Shown here in pieces: positions 19,529-30,017 of a DNA stretch of 64,000 bases. Numbering within the stretch: the stretch's first letter is position 1; each line of letters starts with the position of its first letter. Both the position numbers and the translations under genes were made by a program. This DNA comes from Wallemia ichthyophaga EXF-994 (lineage: Eukaryota > Basidiomycota > Wallemiomycetes > Wallemiales > Wallemiaceae). Under the pieces are notes generated by a model. It was not told the DNA's origin. It worked only from the letters and a program-made list of their open reading frames with translations, and did not search any database. Location: NCBI RefSeq assembly GCF_000400465.1, contig NW_008806274.1:682001-746000 (forward strand), given 5' to 3'.

Positions 19529-19894
19529 GTTAGGTGCTTTGAGCCGCTCCCTGTCCAAGTTGACCATTATATTGCAGCGATTGATCATAGCAACCTTGTT
19601 CGTATATCACACTATCTCACATGGATCATATCGCACGCTCTAGCTCACACAGTCCTGGCTTAATATTCACTCTCATTCTCCTACATTAACTCAGCGCTAT
19701 TTATTTGTTCATATATACACCATTCATCTGTAATCAACACTGAAAATGCAATACAAGAAAGAACTTGTAGTCTCTAGCAAGAAAAAGTGGAGCTGTCACA
19801 ATTTCTTCAACATATGTGATAAATCAATCTATTAACTTAAAGAAAATCACAAATACTGAGACATTAAAATTAGTCTTTCACCCGTGATATCATT
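19529..19894. other. 366-bp intergenic spacer
   Basis: Between MOB1 and the end of the minus-strand gene at 19895. Holds the alternative last MOB1 exon (19578-19583). Nothing else seen. Confidence 0.5.
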
Positions 19895-20598
19895 TCATAC
19901 CATGGTATCATAGTCCTTGAAAACGTCATGAGAAGGCTGTGCTGTGGAGTGTAGCCGTTGTCTTCGTTTGTTATCGTTTTCGTCGTAACCATAGTTGAGG
20001 GTGGTGTCTTCAAGTGTGGAGAGTATGAGATTGTTGATGTGTTTGTGAATTTCCCAAAGCCCTAATACCTGCTATAGTCTAGTGCGTTGAATAGAACGTT
20101 AGGGGGCTTGCTTTGCGTGTCGTCGTGGGCCCTGTTTCGGGGTCAAAAATGAAAGTCTATTGGAGAAATGTTGGCAGGGGCAGATGTAAATCTATGTGAG
20201 ATAGAGATGCTATTGTAGATACTGTAGGTGAAAGAGCCGTTTCGTATGGATTGAAGTTGCTGAGTTGAAAGTCTATGAGATCCGAGGCAGTGGCAGTGGC
20301 AGTAGCAGTAGTTTCAGTAGTATTTGTAGAGGCGAACGAGGCTTGTTAATTTGAAAGCTTTTATGAGCGCTGGCATAGTTTTGAAACCACGGATGCAATT
20401 AGCCAAGTTAGTTACGGTGTAAAAGCCTATTCACCACGCTTATTAAAGGCATTGACAAGCAAGAGTCCGGCAATAATAGTGAATAGCGTTGTCTATACAA
20501 AAAGATTGGAGATGTGAGGTCTAGAGGAGATCGAGCCAAGTTACATAAAAAGAAAGATATGATGGGATATGTTGTGACGAGGTCTCTCCTACTTCCAT
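19895..20598 (-). CDS. small single-pass membrane protein, spliced, uncharacterised
   Basis: Exons 20438-20492, 20223-20341 and 19895-20071 form an in-frame chain, each ending at GT-AG sites. Translation gives a transmembrane segment TTLFTIIAGLLLVNAFNK, a Thr/Ala-rich linker, SDLIDFQLSNFNPYETALSP, then LWEIHKHINNLILSTLEDT and a polar tail ending HDVFKDYDTMV. The last exon in particular looks coding. A 6-nt first exon (ATG GAA, 20593-20598) would start the protein and give 118 aa, in line with other start-adjacent introns here, but this is a guess. Introns (96-151 nt) are longer than elsewhere. No family recognised. Confidence 0.4.
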
Positions 20599-22143
20599 CC
20601 TCAAATTTGCGCTAAGATGAAGATCAAGCGCGCGGATAGATAAGGAGATTGGCGCGGGTAATGTTCGACATTTGTAACCTGCGAAGTGTGAGATGGGTTG
20701 AGAGGGCACAAGCTGTGGTAATAAATAAGCTGGAATCATTGGGCACGTATTTAGCTATTTTAAGACTGAGTACTTTCCAGCTGCTTGAAAATTTACATTT
20801 AAAGCGGCATCAAAGGATCACAACTCATCAAACTTTACCCCAAATGTATTCTAAAAAGTATAACCGCATTTCATTGTAACTGGTGGTGCAGGTTTGGTTG
20901 GGTTGGGTTTCATGTCTGAGGCATTTTACAGACGCCAACAAATACTCGGACGCGGCAGCCTTGACGAAGAGAATCAGTTAATACGCTTAAAAAAAGCCTG
21001 CGTGATTCATGCAGAATCACACAAATCCCTTTGTAAACATTCCTCCTGATTCTTATTTTCACACATGATACACGCCACTATCACCTACATATTGAACTAT
21101 TTCCAGCATAAAATTTCAAATCAAAGGCGTCTCGCTGCTTTTTGCTGCTTTAGCAGGTGTTTGAACTACACGGTAAACGATATGGACGGATGGCGAATGG
21201 CAATTTAGAACCCACAAACGCCGCAGAGTCCGAATAAGATACATTGTAATTAAATCCCTCAATTTGTCTTAATATCGATGCATTATGTAGTATACAACGA
21301 GAGCTCTTTGAGTCAGTATGACAGGCCAATTTTTCTCTAGTGGTGCGGAATAAAAGGCAATCAGTGTTATTACGGGTACATAATAGTAATTAATACCACT
21401 TTTCCAGCCATTGAATTGAACAAACGCATATCATGGTGATAGCTTGGTGAAACCGTCCGATGCGCGGCTATACAGTCATCGTAGTTCTTCGACTCATTGG
21501 ACCTATAATAAGTCACGTAGTCTTGATGGCATTACTAAAATACCCCGCCAATTGCTACCGTTGAAAGTTACAGTCTTTTTGAAAGAAGAGTGCCTCATTG
21601 ATTACCAATCCCTCTTCAAAGCAATTGTTATATGGTCAGTGAGTAAAATACATGATGGCAAATGATATCTGCTTCGACCCTGGCATCGATTGTGTAATGT
21701 AGGTCAGTATGGTGAGGTATATATGTCCAAAGAACGCTGATCGAAGAGTGTGGGGAATGACATTTGAGGCCGCAGCTACCCACATCAAACGGGTCCAATG
21801 AAGCACCAACAATCTCCAACAAATTTTTGCCGAAAAATTCCGGTTTTAGTAAGCGAGGCCAAAACGAGGGTGCTACTGAGTGAAAATGGGGTGCTGCACG
21901 AAATTACTGCGCGAATGAGCTTTATTCCTTTCAAACCAACGCTGACAATCTAATGTACAAATATCTCAAATCTTAATGAAACCAACAAGTTCAAAACACA
22001 GGCTAGACATGTAAAAACAGCGGACTATCTTGATTTGAAAAGACTTGATAGGCTTCCTGACAGAAAAGCGGGATTTGAATCGGAATTTTACATAATTCTT
22101 TCATACACATCGGCACTAGAATCTTTCTTAGCCTTCAACTTTC
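20599..22143. other. 1.5-kb region without a recognisable gene
   Basis: Two short ORFs (20649-20879 and 21444-21665, both +) have no motif and no splice partners. No tRNA, tandem repeat or transposon motif is visible. It is the longest stretch in the window without a supportable gene and may be regulatory DNA, a non-coding RNA locus or gene remains. Confidence 0.45.
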
Positions 22144-22754
22144 ATGATTCCAACGACTGTGAACCCGTCGGGAACCTATCTCTTTCATCCGCATGGCGAC
22201 GATGATTATGAGATATTCGTTATTAAGCCCGGTGAGGAGAGCAGTGCTAGTTTGGTAGACAGGTTTCCCGTCATCCGCACCAACATCGGTTTCGTTAGTA
22301 GCAAGATAGAGGTGTATTCCAACGTAGAGGGCAAAGTGATCAGCTCGACTAAAAGGGGAAAGCGCTTCACTGGCAAATCCTCAGTTGAAATCACTGTTCA
22401 GGGACTTACAAGTTCTCTTGACAGAGAGAGCAGATGGGGCACAGCTAACCGTTTATTTGTCCTCTACAATGGCACTTGCTGTCGCGCTATCACAGAAGGG
22501 AAGAACGTAAGCATTGTCAGCATGGCCACGGGCAGAGTGTTGGCTGCGTATCGTAACAGCAGCAGGTCTTCAAAGAAAGACGGTATACTGACAATGCACG
22601 CGCTCGGTGTTGACAACAAATCCTGCAATCTGATTATCACAGTCGTCCTGCTGGTAAGTCGTAGCTCTTTATACTGAACGCTGCTAACTCAATACAGATG
22701 GTTAAGTTCATCCGCGATGCCGGGGACTATGAAGAGGATTATAGGAGCGATTAA
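22144..22754 (+). CDS. tubby/LURP-one-like (DUF6593-type) protein
   Basis: Exons 22144-22653 and 22698-22754; 188 aa. The sequence is a series of short beta strands (YEIFVIKPG, IEVYSNVEG, SSVEITVQG, NRLFVLYNG, VSIVSMATGRVLAAY) closed by a C-terminal hydrophobic helix (NLIITVVLLMVKFIRD). That layout resembles the small tubby-like beta-barrel proteins common in basidiomycetes (DUF6593). Their role is unknown, and membrane or phosphoinositide contact has been suggested for related folds. The assignment is by shape, not by signature. It lies 141 bp upstream of the ABC transporter, in the same direction. Confidence 0.55.
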
Positions 22755-22895
22755 AAGCCGCAGAGAGGCAAAATCTCAGCGATTTCAAAACGGAATCTGT
22801 ATCATATTGTATTTGAGAATCCGAATAAACTAGAGCCCAATTAATAATTCTATTCCCTGCTTTAAATACTCTTGTTCCAACACCGCCAACATTGA

Positions 22896-25800
22896 ATGGC
22901 AAGCGTTGTACCTCAAAGCGGTACAGAGAAGGCAGTTTTAGATGCCAACACGGAGCCCGGCAACGCCACAGAATCTAGCAAACCGGAGAATACTGATGAT
23001 GATATCATTATATCACAGGACTGCAACGCTCCGACTGGCGTCTCCATTTTACAGCTCTGGAAATACTCGACAAAACTCGAGGCTTTTCTTATCATAATTG
23101 GGTTGATCAGCGCTGCTGGTGCCGGCGCCATCCAGCCATCCCTCGCGATCATGTTTGGAAATTTAGTGGATGTTATGAACGACTTTTATTCTTACGTGCC
23201 AACGTATCAGTCAGATCCCACGAACCCCGTCCTTAGATTGGAGTTTGAGAGTAGAAAAACTACCTTCAAGGATGGCGTGGACTACAACTGCTTAATGCTT
23301 CTCGTTATCACTATCTGCATGTTTATAGCCGTCTATGGCTTCTTTTACATCAGCCAGTATACTTCTGAAACCATCTCTCGTCGACTTCGCCTCTTATATC
23401 TTCGCTCAGTCTTGCGTCAGGACATTGCTTTCTTCGATAGGATAGGAGCCGGCGAGATAGCCACCAGGATTGAGACGGACATGGCCTTGATCCAGAGCGC
23501 CATTTCTGAAAAATCAAACTTGGCAGTTATGTTCCTGTCTAGTTTCGTAGTGGCTTTCATCATAGCATTCAGTATACAAGCGCGTCTGGCTGGTATCTTA
23601 TTCATCGTAGTCCCGTGCATTGCGATTGCTATGGTGGTTATTATAATTTTCATTACAAAGTATGAAGAGAAAGGTCTCCAGAACATCGCTGATTCAGGTA
23701 CACTAGCCGAGGAAGTTATTTCTACAATACGCACAGCGAAGGCTTTCAGTATACAGACTGCATTGGGTTTATTGTATGATGATCATCTCAAGGCAGCTCG
23801 CAGAGAAGGGTTCAAGCTGGCCACCGTCACGGCTGTTGGATTCTCGTCCTTCGATTTCATGGCTTACTCAGCATATGCTCTGGCTTTTGTGGTATTCGCG
23901 CATTTACTTCTGAATGGTGGGCTGTCAGACTCGCTATCAGCTCCTCTAACACAGCTCAATAGGCACGTCCGTCGGCCAATTGATATCAGTAGTTGAGGCA
24001 ATCATAGTTGGTGCGTTTGGACTAGGCATGGTTGCCCCACAATTACAGATCATCGCTAAAGGACAAGCTGCCGCGGCCAAGATCTACGAAACGATTGATA
24101 GGGTGCCGTCGATCGACAGTGAATCGGAAGATGGCATCAAACCTGCGTCTGTGAACGGAAGTATTACATTTCACCATATTAATTTCGCGTATCCTTCACG
24201 ACCAGGTGTACAAGTGATGAAGGATTTTAACGCTACTTTTCCTCCGGGACAGTTTACAGCACTTGTTGGTGCGTCTGGAAGTGGAAAAAGTACATCAGTA
24301 AACCTCATTGAGCGCTTCTACGATCCCCTTTCCGGCACCGTCAAGCTCGATGGTCACGATTTAAAGGACCTCAATGTCAAGTGGCTTCGCAGCAAGATCG
24401 GTCTGGTTGGCCAGGAGCCTGTTCTTTTCAACGATACCGTACGCGCTAATGTTGAACATGGCCTGATCGGTACAGATATGGAGTACTTCTCGGATCAACA
24501 GCGACTGGAATTGGTTGTTAGAGCCTGTCAAACAGCTAATGCAGACAACTTTATTCAAACTCTACCCTCCAAGTACAATAACACGGTCGGTGAGCGCGGT
24601 ATGCTCTTGTCGGGAGGACAAAAGCAGCGACTTGCCATTGCTCGTGCTATCGTATCAAATCCCCCTATTCTACTGCTGGATGAGGCTACTGCTGCTCTTG
24701 ATTCGGCTTCTGAATCCATCGTCCAAAAGGCACTCGATCAGGCTTCCCAGAACCGTACGACGGTGGCCATTGCACACCGTCTCTCGACTATCAAGAATGC
24801 GCATCAGATTATCGTGATGGGTAGTGGCAAAATCCTGGAAGTTGGCAATCACTATTCCCTCACTTCTAATCCGCAAAGTGCATACCTGCAGCTTGTCAAC
24901 GCTCAGCAACTCGCAGAGAGCACTGAGGATAGTGAAGCAGGGGTAGCTGAGCATGTAGAGGTGCCTACAAAAGATGAAAATAGGAGTGTTAAATCCAAAC
25001 AACTTTCGATCGCCTCGGAAATTTTACGCGATGGCGAAAGCGTCCCTGAGAAGGTAATCAATAAGTACTCATGGACGCACGTCCTCAGTTCCCTTGTTAA
25101 GATAAATCGGAGTGCTTGGCCGCTATATGTGATTGGCACATCAGCTGCGATCTGCAGTGGCGCTGCCTTTCCTTGCTTCGGTATAATATTTGGTAAAACC
25201 CTACAAGAGATTAGTGAAAGAACACCTGGCGACCCGGACTATCAATCCTACATCAAGTCCCATTTAGATCGTGATGCTCTATGGTTCTTTGTAAGTTATA
25301 TCGAGTGTGTAAACCACCTTCTAACATCCAATCAGGTCATCGCTCTGGGTGCTGGTGTTGCTCTCGTAATTCAGACTTACTGCATGCAAAGGTCCGGAGA
25401 AATGCTCACTTTCATCCTGCGACATGAGTCGTTCAAGAAGCTTCTGCACATCGATGTTGATTATTTTGATCGTAAAGAAAATAACACGGGTGTGTTGTGT
25501 TCTGGTTTAGCAAGTAACGCTAAGTCAGTGAATGGTTTGGCTGGTATTTCAAGTGGTAGTATTCTTCAATGTCTCGCAACAGTTATAATAGGCGCTGCTG
25601 TCGGCATCGGTTACTCATACAAAATTGGGTTGGTGGGCGTAGCTTGCCTGCCTCTCACATTTGCCGCCGGTCTCACCGAGCTGAAAATAGTCACTCTGAA
25701 AGATAAGCATTCAAGAGAGAGCTACGAAGAGTCTTCGAATATGGCTTGCGAGTCTGCTGGTGCAATAAGAACCGTAGCCGCACTCACAAGAGAGGATCAG

Positions 25801-26916
25801 ATTGTGAGCCACTACGGTAATCTCCTCCTCAAGCCATACAATACGGCAATAAGATCTGCGCTATGGAGAAGCGCCGTTTTTGCACTTGGACAGGCATTGA
25901 GTTACGGTTCTATCGCACTTATCTTCTATTGCGGCTCGCTTTGGCTTATGGACCTCACTCTTGATCTTCAATCATTTTACGTAAGTCTGGAAAGTATAAT
26001 TTTCGCAGCCATTTTGTCTTCACGTATATTCACGTACGTACCGGATTTAAGTAGTGCTAGAGGAGGTGCGACTCGCATTCTGAGGCTGTTGAAACATCAA
26101 GACAAGATAGAAATTGATAGTGCCAATTATAGCGGCAAGCACCTCGATACTGTTGAAGGTCACGTCACATTTGATGATGTGCATTTCAGGTATCCAACTC
26201 GCCCAGATGTACCGGTCTTACGTTCACTCGATCTGGACATCAAGCCGGGCAGTTATGTGGCATTGGTGGGGCCTAGTGGATGTGGAAAGAGTACTACCAT
26301 ACAGCTCATCGAGCGCTTTTACGATCCAACATACGGCTCTGTCAAGCTAGATGGACTAGAATTGCGCGACATCAATCTCAACAATCTCAGATCTCACATG
26401 GCACTCGTCTCTCAGGAGCCTACGCTCTACGGAGGCACTGTCAAATACAATATTGCAATGGGAGCAACCAAACCACATGAGGAGGTCACACAAGAGGAGC
26501 TGAAAGAAGCCTGTGCAGATGCCAACATTCTCGACTTTGTACAAGGTTTGCCGGATGGATTCGAGACGCAGGTCGGTGGTAAAGGTACGCAACTATCGGG
26601 AGGTCAAAAGCAGCGTATCGCTATCGCCAGAGCTCTCATACGAAAACCAAAGATCCTCCTGCTCGACGAGGCTACGAGTGCACTCGACCAGAATAGTGAG
26701 GCGGTTGTACAGGCCGCGTTGGATAAGGTGGCGTCGGGTAGGACTACGATAGCTATCGCTCATCGTCTCTCAACTATCCAGAAGGCGGATAGGATATACG
26801 TCTTCAAGGATGGGATGGTCAGTCAAGCTGGAACCCATAAGGAGCTGATCGAGGAGAGGGGTGGACTTTATGCAGAGCTCGTCGCTCTTCAAACGCTTTC
26901 CAAGCGTAGTGAGTAA
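22896..26916 (+). CDS. full-size ABCB (MDR/Ste6-type) transporter
   Basis: Three exons: 22896-23916, 23963-25290, 25336-26916; 1309 aa. Order is TMD1-NBD1-TMD2-NBD2. NBD1: Walker A GASGSGKST (about residue 443), Q-loop GQEPVLF, signature LSGGQKQR, Walker B ILLLDEATAALD. NBD2: GPSGCGKST (about 1095), SQEPTLYG, LSGGQKQR, ILLLDEATSALD. Both catalytic sites look intact. Such pumps export hydrophobic drugs or, for Ste6 orthologues, the farnesylated mating pheromone; no adjacent gene decides between them. The second intron is 45 nt, in frame and without a stop, so it hides inside a longer ORF. The tail is 39 bp from the convergent acyltransferase. Confidence 0.95.
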
Positions 26917-26955
26917 ATTGCTGGCATTCAACACACAAATCTGCATTTTTTCAAT

Positions 26956-29186
26956 CTAAAAGCACTTCTCATTAAGAAAGAAAATCACTTGTAAATCTAT
27001 GTATTTGGTATTTATTGCATTGCGAAAATAACTATTAAACGTACTACTTTGATTTGGCGGTCTCAAGCTGCGGTGTGTGAGTTGATTATACGGGTTTGGC
27101 AATGCTTCACTCACGAAAGACACAACGGCATCAAAGTCACCTTCTTCACCTACAGCGGGTGTACTACCACCGCTTTCATCACTTCTAGATACAGGCTGCG
27201 ATTCCTCGCCGGCCTTTTTTGAGGCAGACCAGCCGAATAGCATCTCGTCGAGCCATTGAAACGTGGACAGGTTGGATTGCTGTTCTGACGAAATCAATGA
27301 GGGTTGCTCTTTTGCGACTACACGCTTGCTTTCGAAGTTCTCTATCTGCTTAGGGCCGTACTCCTCGACTAAGGGAAGCGTTAGCATTAGCCAAACCACA
27401 ACTACACTACACCCACTTATATCGTTCAGCTCCTTCGATAAGCTTGCCCGTGTGCTCTTTAGCTTCTGAATCTCATTCTCGTTTCCAGGGATCAGCGAGA
27501 GGAACAATGGTGGAAGGCTTTTATAAATATCCATACCAACTTCACCGAATTTGAGCGCAGACATACCCAAGCACGGCAGCAGGGCGAGGGTCCACAGCGG
27601 TGTCCACGTGATAGTACTACTGCTAAGCTGCCAAGACTCTCCATAACGCCTCGCAGCCAAAGTGGCGGAAGTGATATAAAAACAGTAGAGAAGCGGTATA
27701 AGTGCGAGCGACACAAGTACTTTCCAAGTACCTATTACATCACGCGCTTTAACTTTAACTGTGGAGGCTGCCAATGCTTCTTTTGCTTTGGCTTTGGATA
27801 TTGACTTGGCAACGAAAAAGACAGGTAAATGGAGCACAGCGCCAGGGAGGGCCAGAGCGCCCCAAACCATGAGTAGCTCAATGCGATAGAATAGTAACGT
27901 AGCAGATTTCAATGGCGATCTTGCAGCAGAGTCAACCTGGATTACGTGTAAGATAAGTCTAATCATGCGATCGTACCCACCTGATGGTCTCTAATTCCAA
28001 GATCCTTTAATCTCCTGTTGTACCTCAAAACCTTTGCCTTAAGTTGTTGTATCTTAGGCTCATCTTTGTAATCCAAGTAGCCTGCGATAAGCCTTCTGTT
28101 TAGCTCTACGACTTCTCCGAGCGGCGGATGATAACCTGGAGGGCTGTAAAGTCTCCTCCCGGCTTGTATAAGCATCAAAGTTTCATAGTCTGGCGCACGC
28201 ACGGTGACAGTTTTGAGACCGTCGTAGATAATGTTGAGGAGGCTTGAACATGCCAACCGCTTGTCGCTTCCACCTTTGCTAAAGAGATGTACAAGATCAC
28301 GTGGTACGGTTCTTGGAGTACCAAACTCGATCACAGCTCTCGAGCGGAACTTATGGGCATTGAAGTACGACATGCCAACGGGAACAATTTTGACCTCTAG
28401 ATTGGGGTTCTTGGACATGGCGCCAAGAGCCATGATGCTGACACCAGCCTTTAATGGCAGGAGATCGGTCTTGTCGTGTGAGCCGCCTTCTGGGAATATA
28501 CCAATGCAACCACCATCTTCCAAACGATCATAAACAGCTTTGTACATGGAGTGTTGATCGATGTGGGGCATGACTTTATATTTGATGGCCTGGGTGGTGG
28601 TGGTGGGATTGATAGCTTTGAGAGCACTTATGGCTTGTGGTTTGCTGAGATCCTTTTTCAAGATAAGGTGGGAGTCGTTGAGGATGTCCACCACCTCGGC
28701 AGAAGCTCCACCAAGGGAGGAAGGGAGGGCTATAGACATGTTTGGGGAGAGCTGGCGAGTGAATTGAGTGCCGATGCCGAATATGTGGGTTGTGGGGGCA
28801 GAATGAGACATGTAGATAGAGCCAATGCCGGATTTTGCAGCGTCTGCAGCGCGCTTTACGGGGATAGATTCCATTGCTCTAGCCATGTCACCTATAAAGA
28901 ATCTGTGCATGCTCTTACTCGCAACCAAGAAGGACAGCTTCCTGTTGGACGCTCTGAGGACTTCTGAGCAGAGGATAATACCATCTAAGAATTGATTGTG
29001 ATGTGGGCCAGCGACGAAGATAACAGGCGTTGGCTGTGGAGGAATGTTGTAAATGCCTCGGCTGACGACCTCTCTAAAGAATATGTATATGATAGTTCTC
29101 CAAAGTTTGGTTGCAAGGTTGTAGCCATCCAGCTGCTTAATGAGGAATACGATTATTATTATCAATCCCACGACAATACTCATCAT
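26956..29186 (-). CDS. GPT2: glycerol-3-phosphate/DHAP acyltransferase (Gpt2/Sct1 type)
   Basis: Exons 27981-29186, 27417-27936, 26956-27368; 712 aa. The N-terminal membrane anchor (VVGLIIIIVFLI) is followed by the acyltransferase motifs GPHHNQFLD (HX4D) and FPEGGSHD. A second membrane part in the middle (LVSLALIPLLYCFYITSA; WTLALLPCLG) and a Ser-rich C-terminal tail match the long fungal enzymes. It makes lysophosphatidate at the ER, the first step of glycerolipid synthesis. The start is ATG 29186; the open frame runs on upstream without ATG. The 48-nt second intron is in frame and codes a hydrophobic stretch if retained (see findings). Confidence 0.92.
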
Positions 29187-29287
29187 ACTGACGCAAGTAG
29201 ATAAGAACGTCAGCAATATTATTTATAAGAAAATTTTCAAGATAAATAATTAATATTCACATTAATTTATTTATTTAAAATTTATGT

Positions 29288-29879
29288 TCACACTTTCCAC
29301 GTCTTCTTCATCCAAATCAGCTCTTGCCCAGCTAATAGAAATTTCTCTGAGTCTACTACGTAACCAAAGCGTAAATACATTTTATGGGCTTTGTAGTTCG
29401 CTCTAATTCTCATGTACGCCGTGCTGCTATGCTTTCTCACCATTTCTGCTGTGTATTCTTCGCAGTACTTGATTAGCCCACCAGCAACCCCTCGTCCTCT
29501 GCCCGCAGGACTAACCGCGAGCCACCAAAATCTGCCTCCTTGAGAATCTTTGAAGAGCTCCCTTGCCGAATTCTCGGTTTGAGGATTGAGTGTTGATGAA
29601 GGTGGCAGATTGTCCAAGTCCTGGGGGAGTGGTGTAAATCTGCAAGATCCAACTGGCGTGCCACTATAATCAGTTGCTAATATCTGTAATGCTTGATTGT
29701 CAAGCCTGAGATCACTCTAAGTACCTCATCAAGTGCTCTTACCCACAAACTCACGGATAAAGGACTAATTCTTCCTTTGAATATCCATACTCTTCCACGA
29801 ATGCTGATTCCCTCACTTTGATTGCGTCCTGCAATTCCTCCTGCTTCGTGCAGATTTTTATGTTTAATCGACGAGACAT
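29288..29879 (-). CDS. GNAT-family N-acetyltransferase
   Basis: Exons 29755-29879 and 29288-29705; 180 aa. The protein starts MSRRLNIKICTKQEELQDA and shows the GNAT order: a receptor-side strand with ILATDYSGTPVGSCRF, then the acetyl-CoA loop VSPAGRGRGVAGGLIKY (Q/R-x-x-G-x-G/A type) and the C-terminal YLRFGYVV. The substrate is unknown. A 35-residue insert between strands (residues about 75-100) is polar. Without the first exon the N-terminal strand is lost. Confidence 0.85.
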
Positions 29880-30017
29880 TACAAACACAAGTCTACAATC
29901 AACCAAATCTTCTCACTCCTCGGCCCTTCGGCTCCTTGCCGATCACAGGTCTCGCAGTCAGGGCAGCACACCTTATGACGCTATTAGTATGTCTTAGATT
30001 ACATGTCAAAACACCCC

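Noticed and set aside
20649-21665. Short + strand ORFs at 20649-20879 and 21444-21665
   Set aside because: Featureless; the first overlaps the proposed leader of the minus-strand gene.
20599-22143. Gene-poor region as a centromere
   Set aside because: Too short and without repeats or strong AT skew; no evidence beyond lack of genes.
25981-26008. GTAAGT...TTCGCAG in the ABC transporter, looks like an intron
   Set aside because: Only 28 nt, too short for splicing here; the sequence reads as membrane segment in frame with the rest.
22896-29879. Possible secondary-metabolite or toxin export cluster around the ABC transporter
   Set aside because: No polyketide, peptide or terpene synthase and no pathway-specific regulator nearby; the acyltransferase and GNAT are ordinary housekeeping types.
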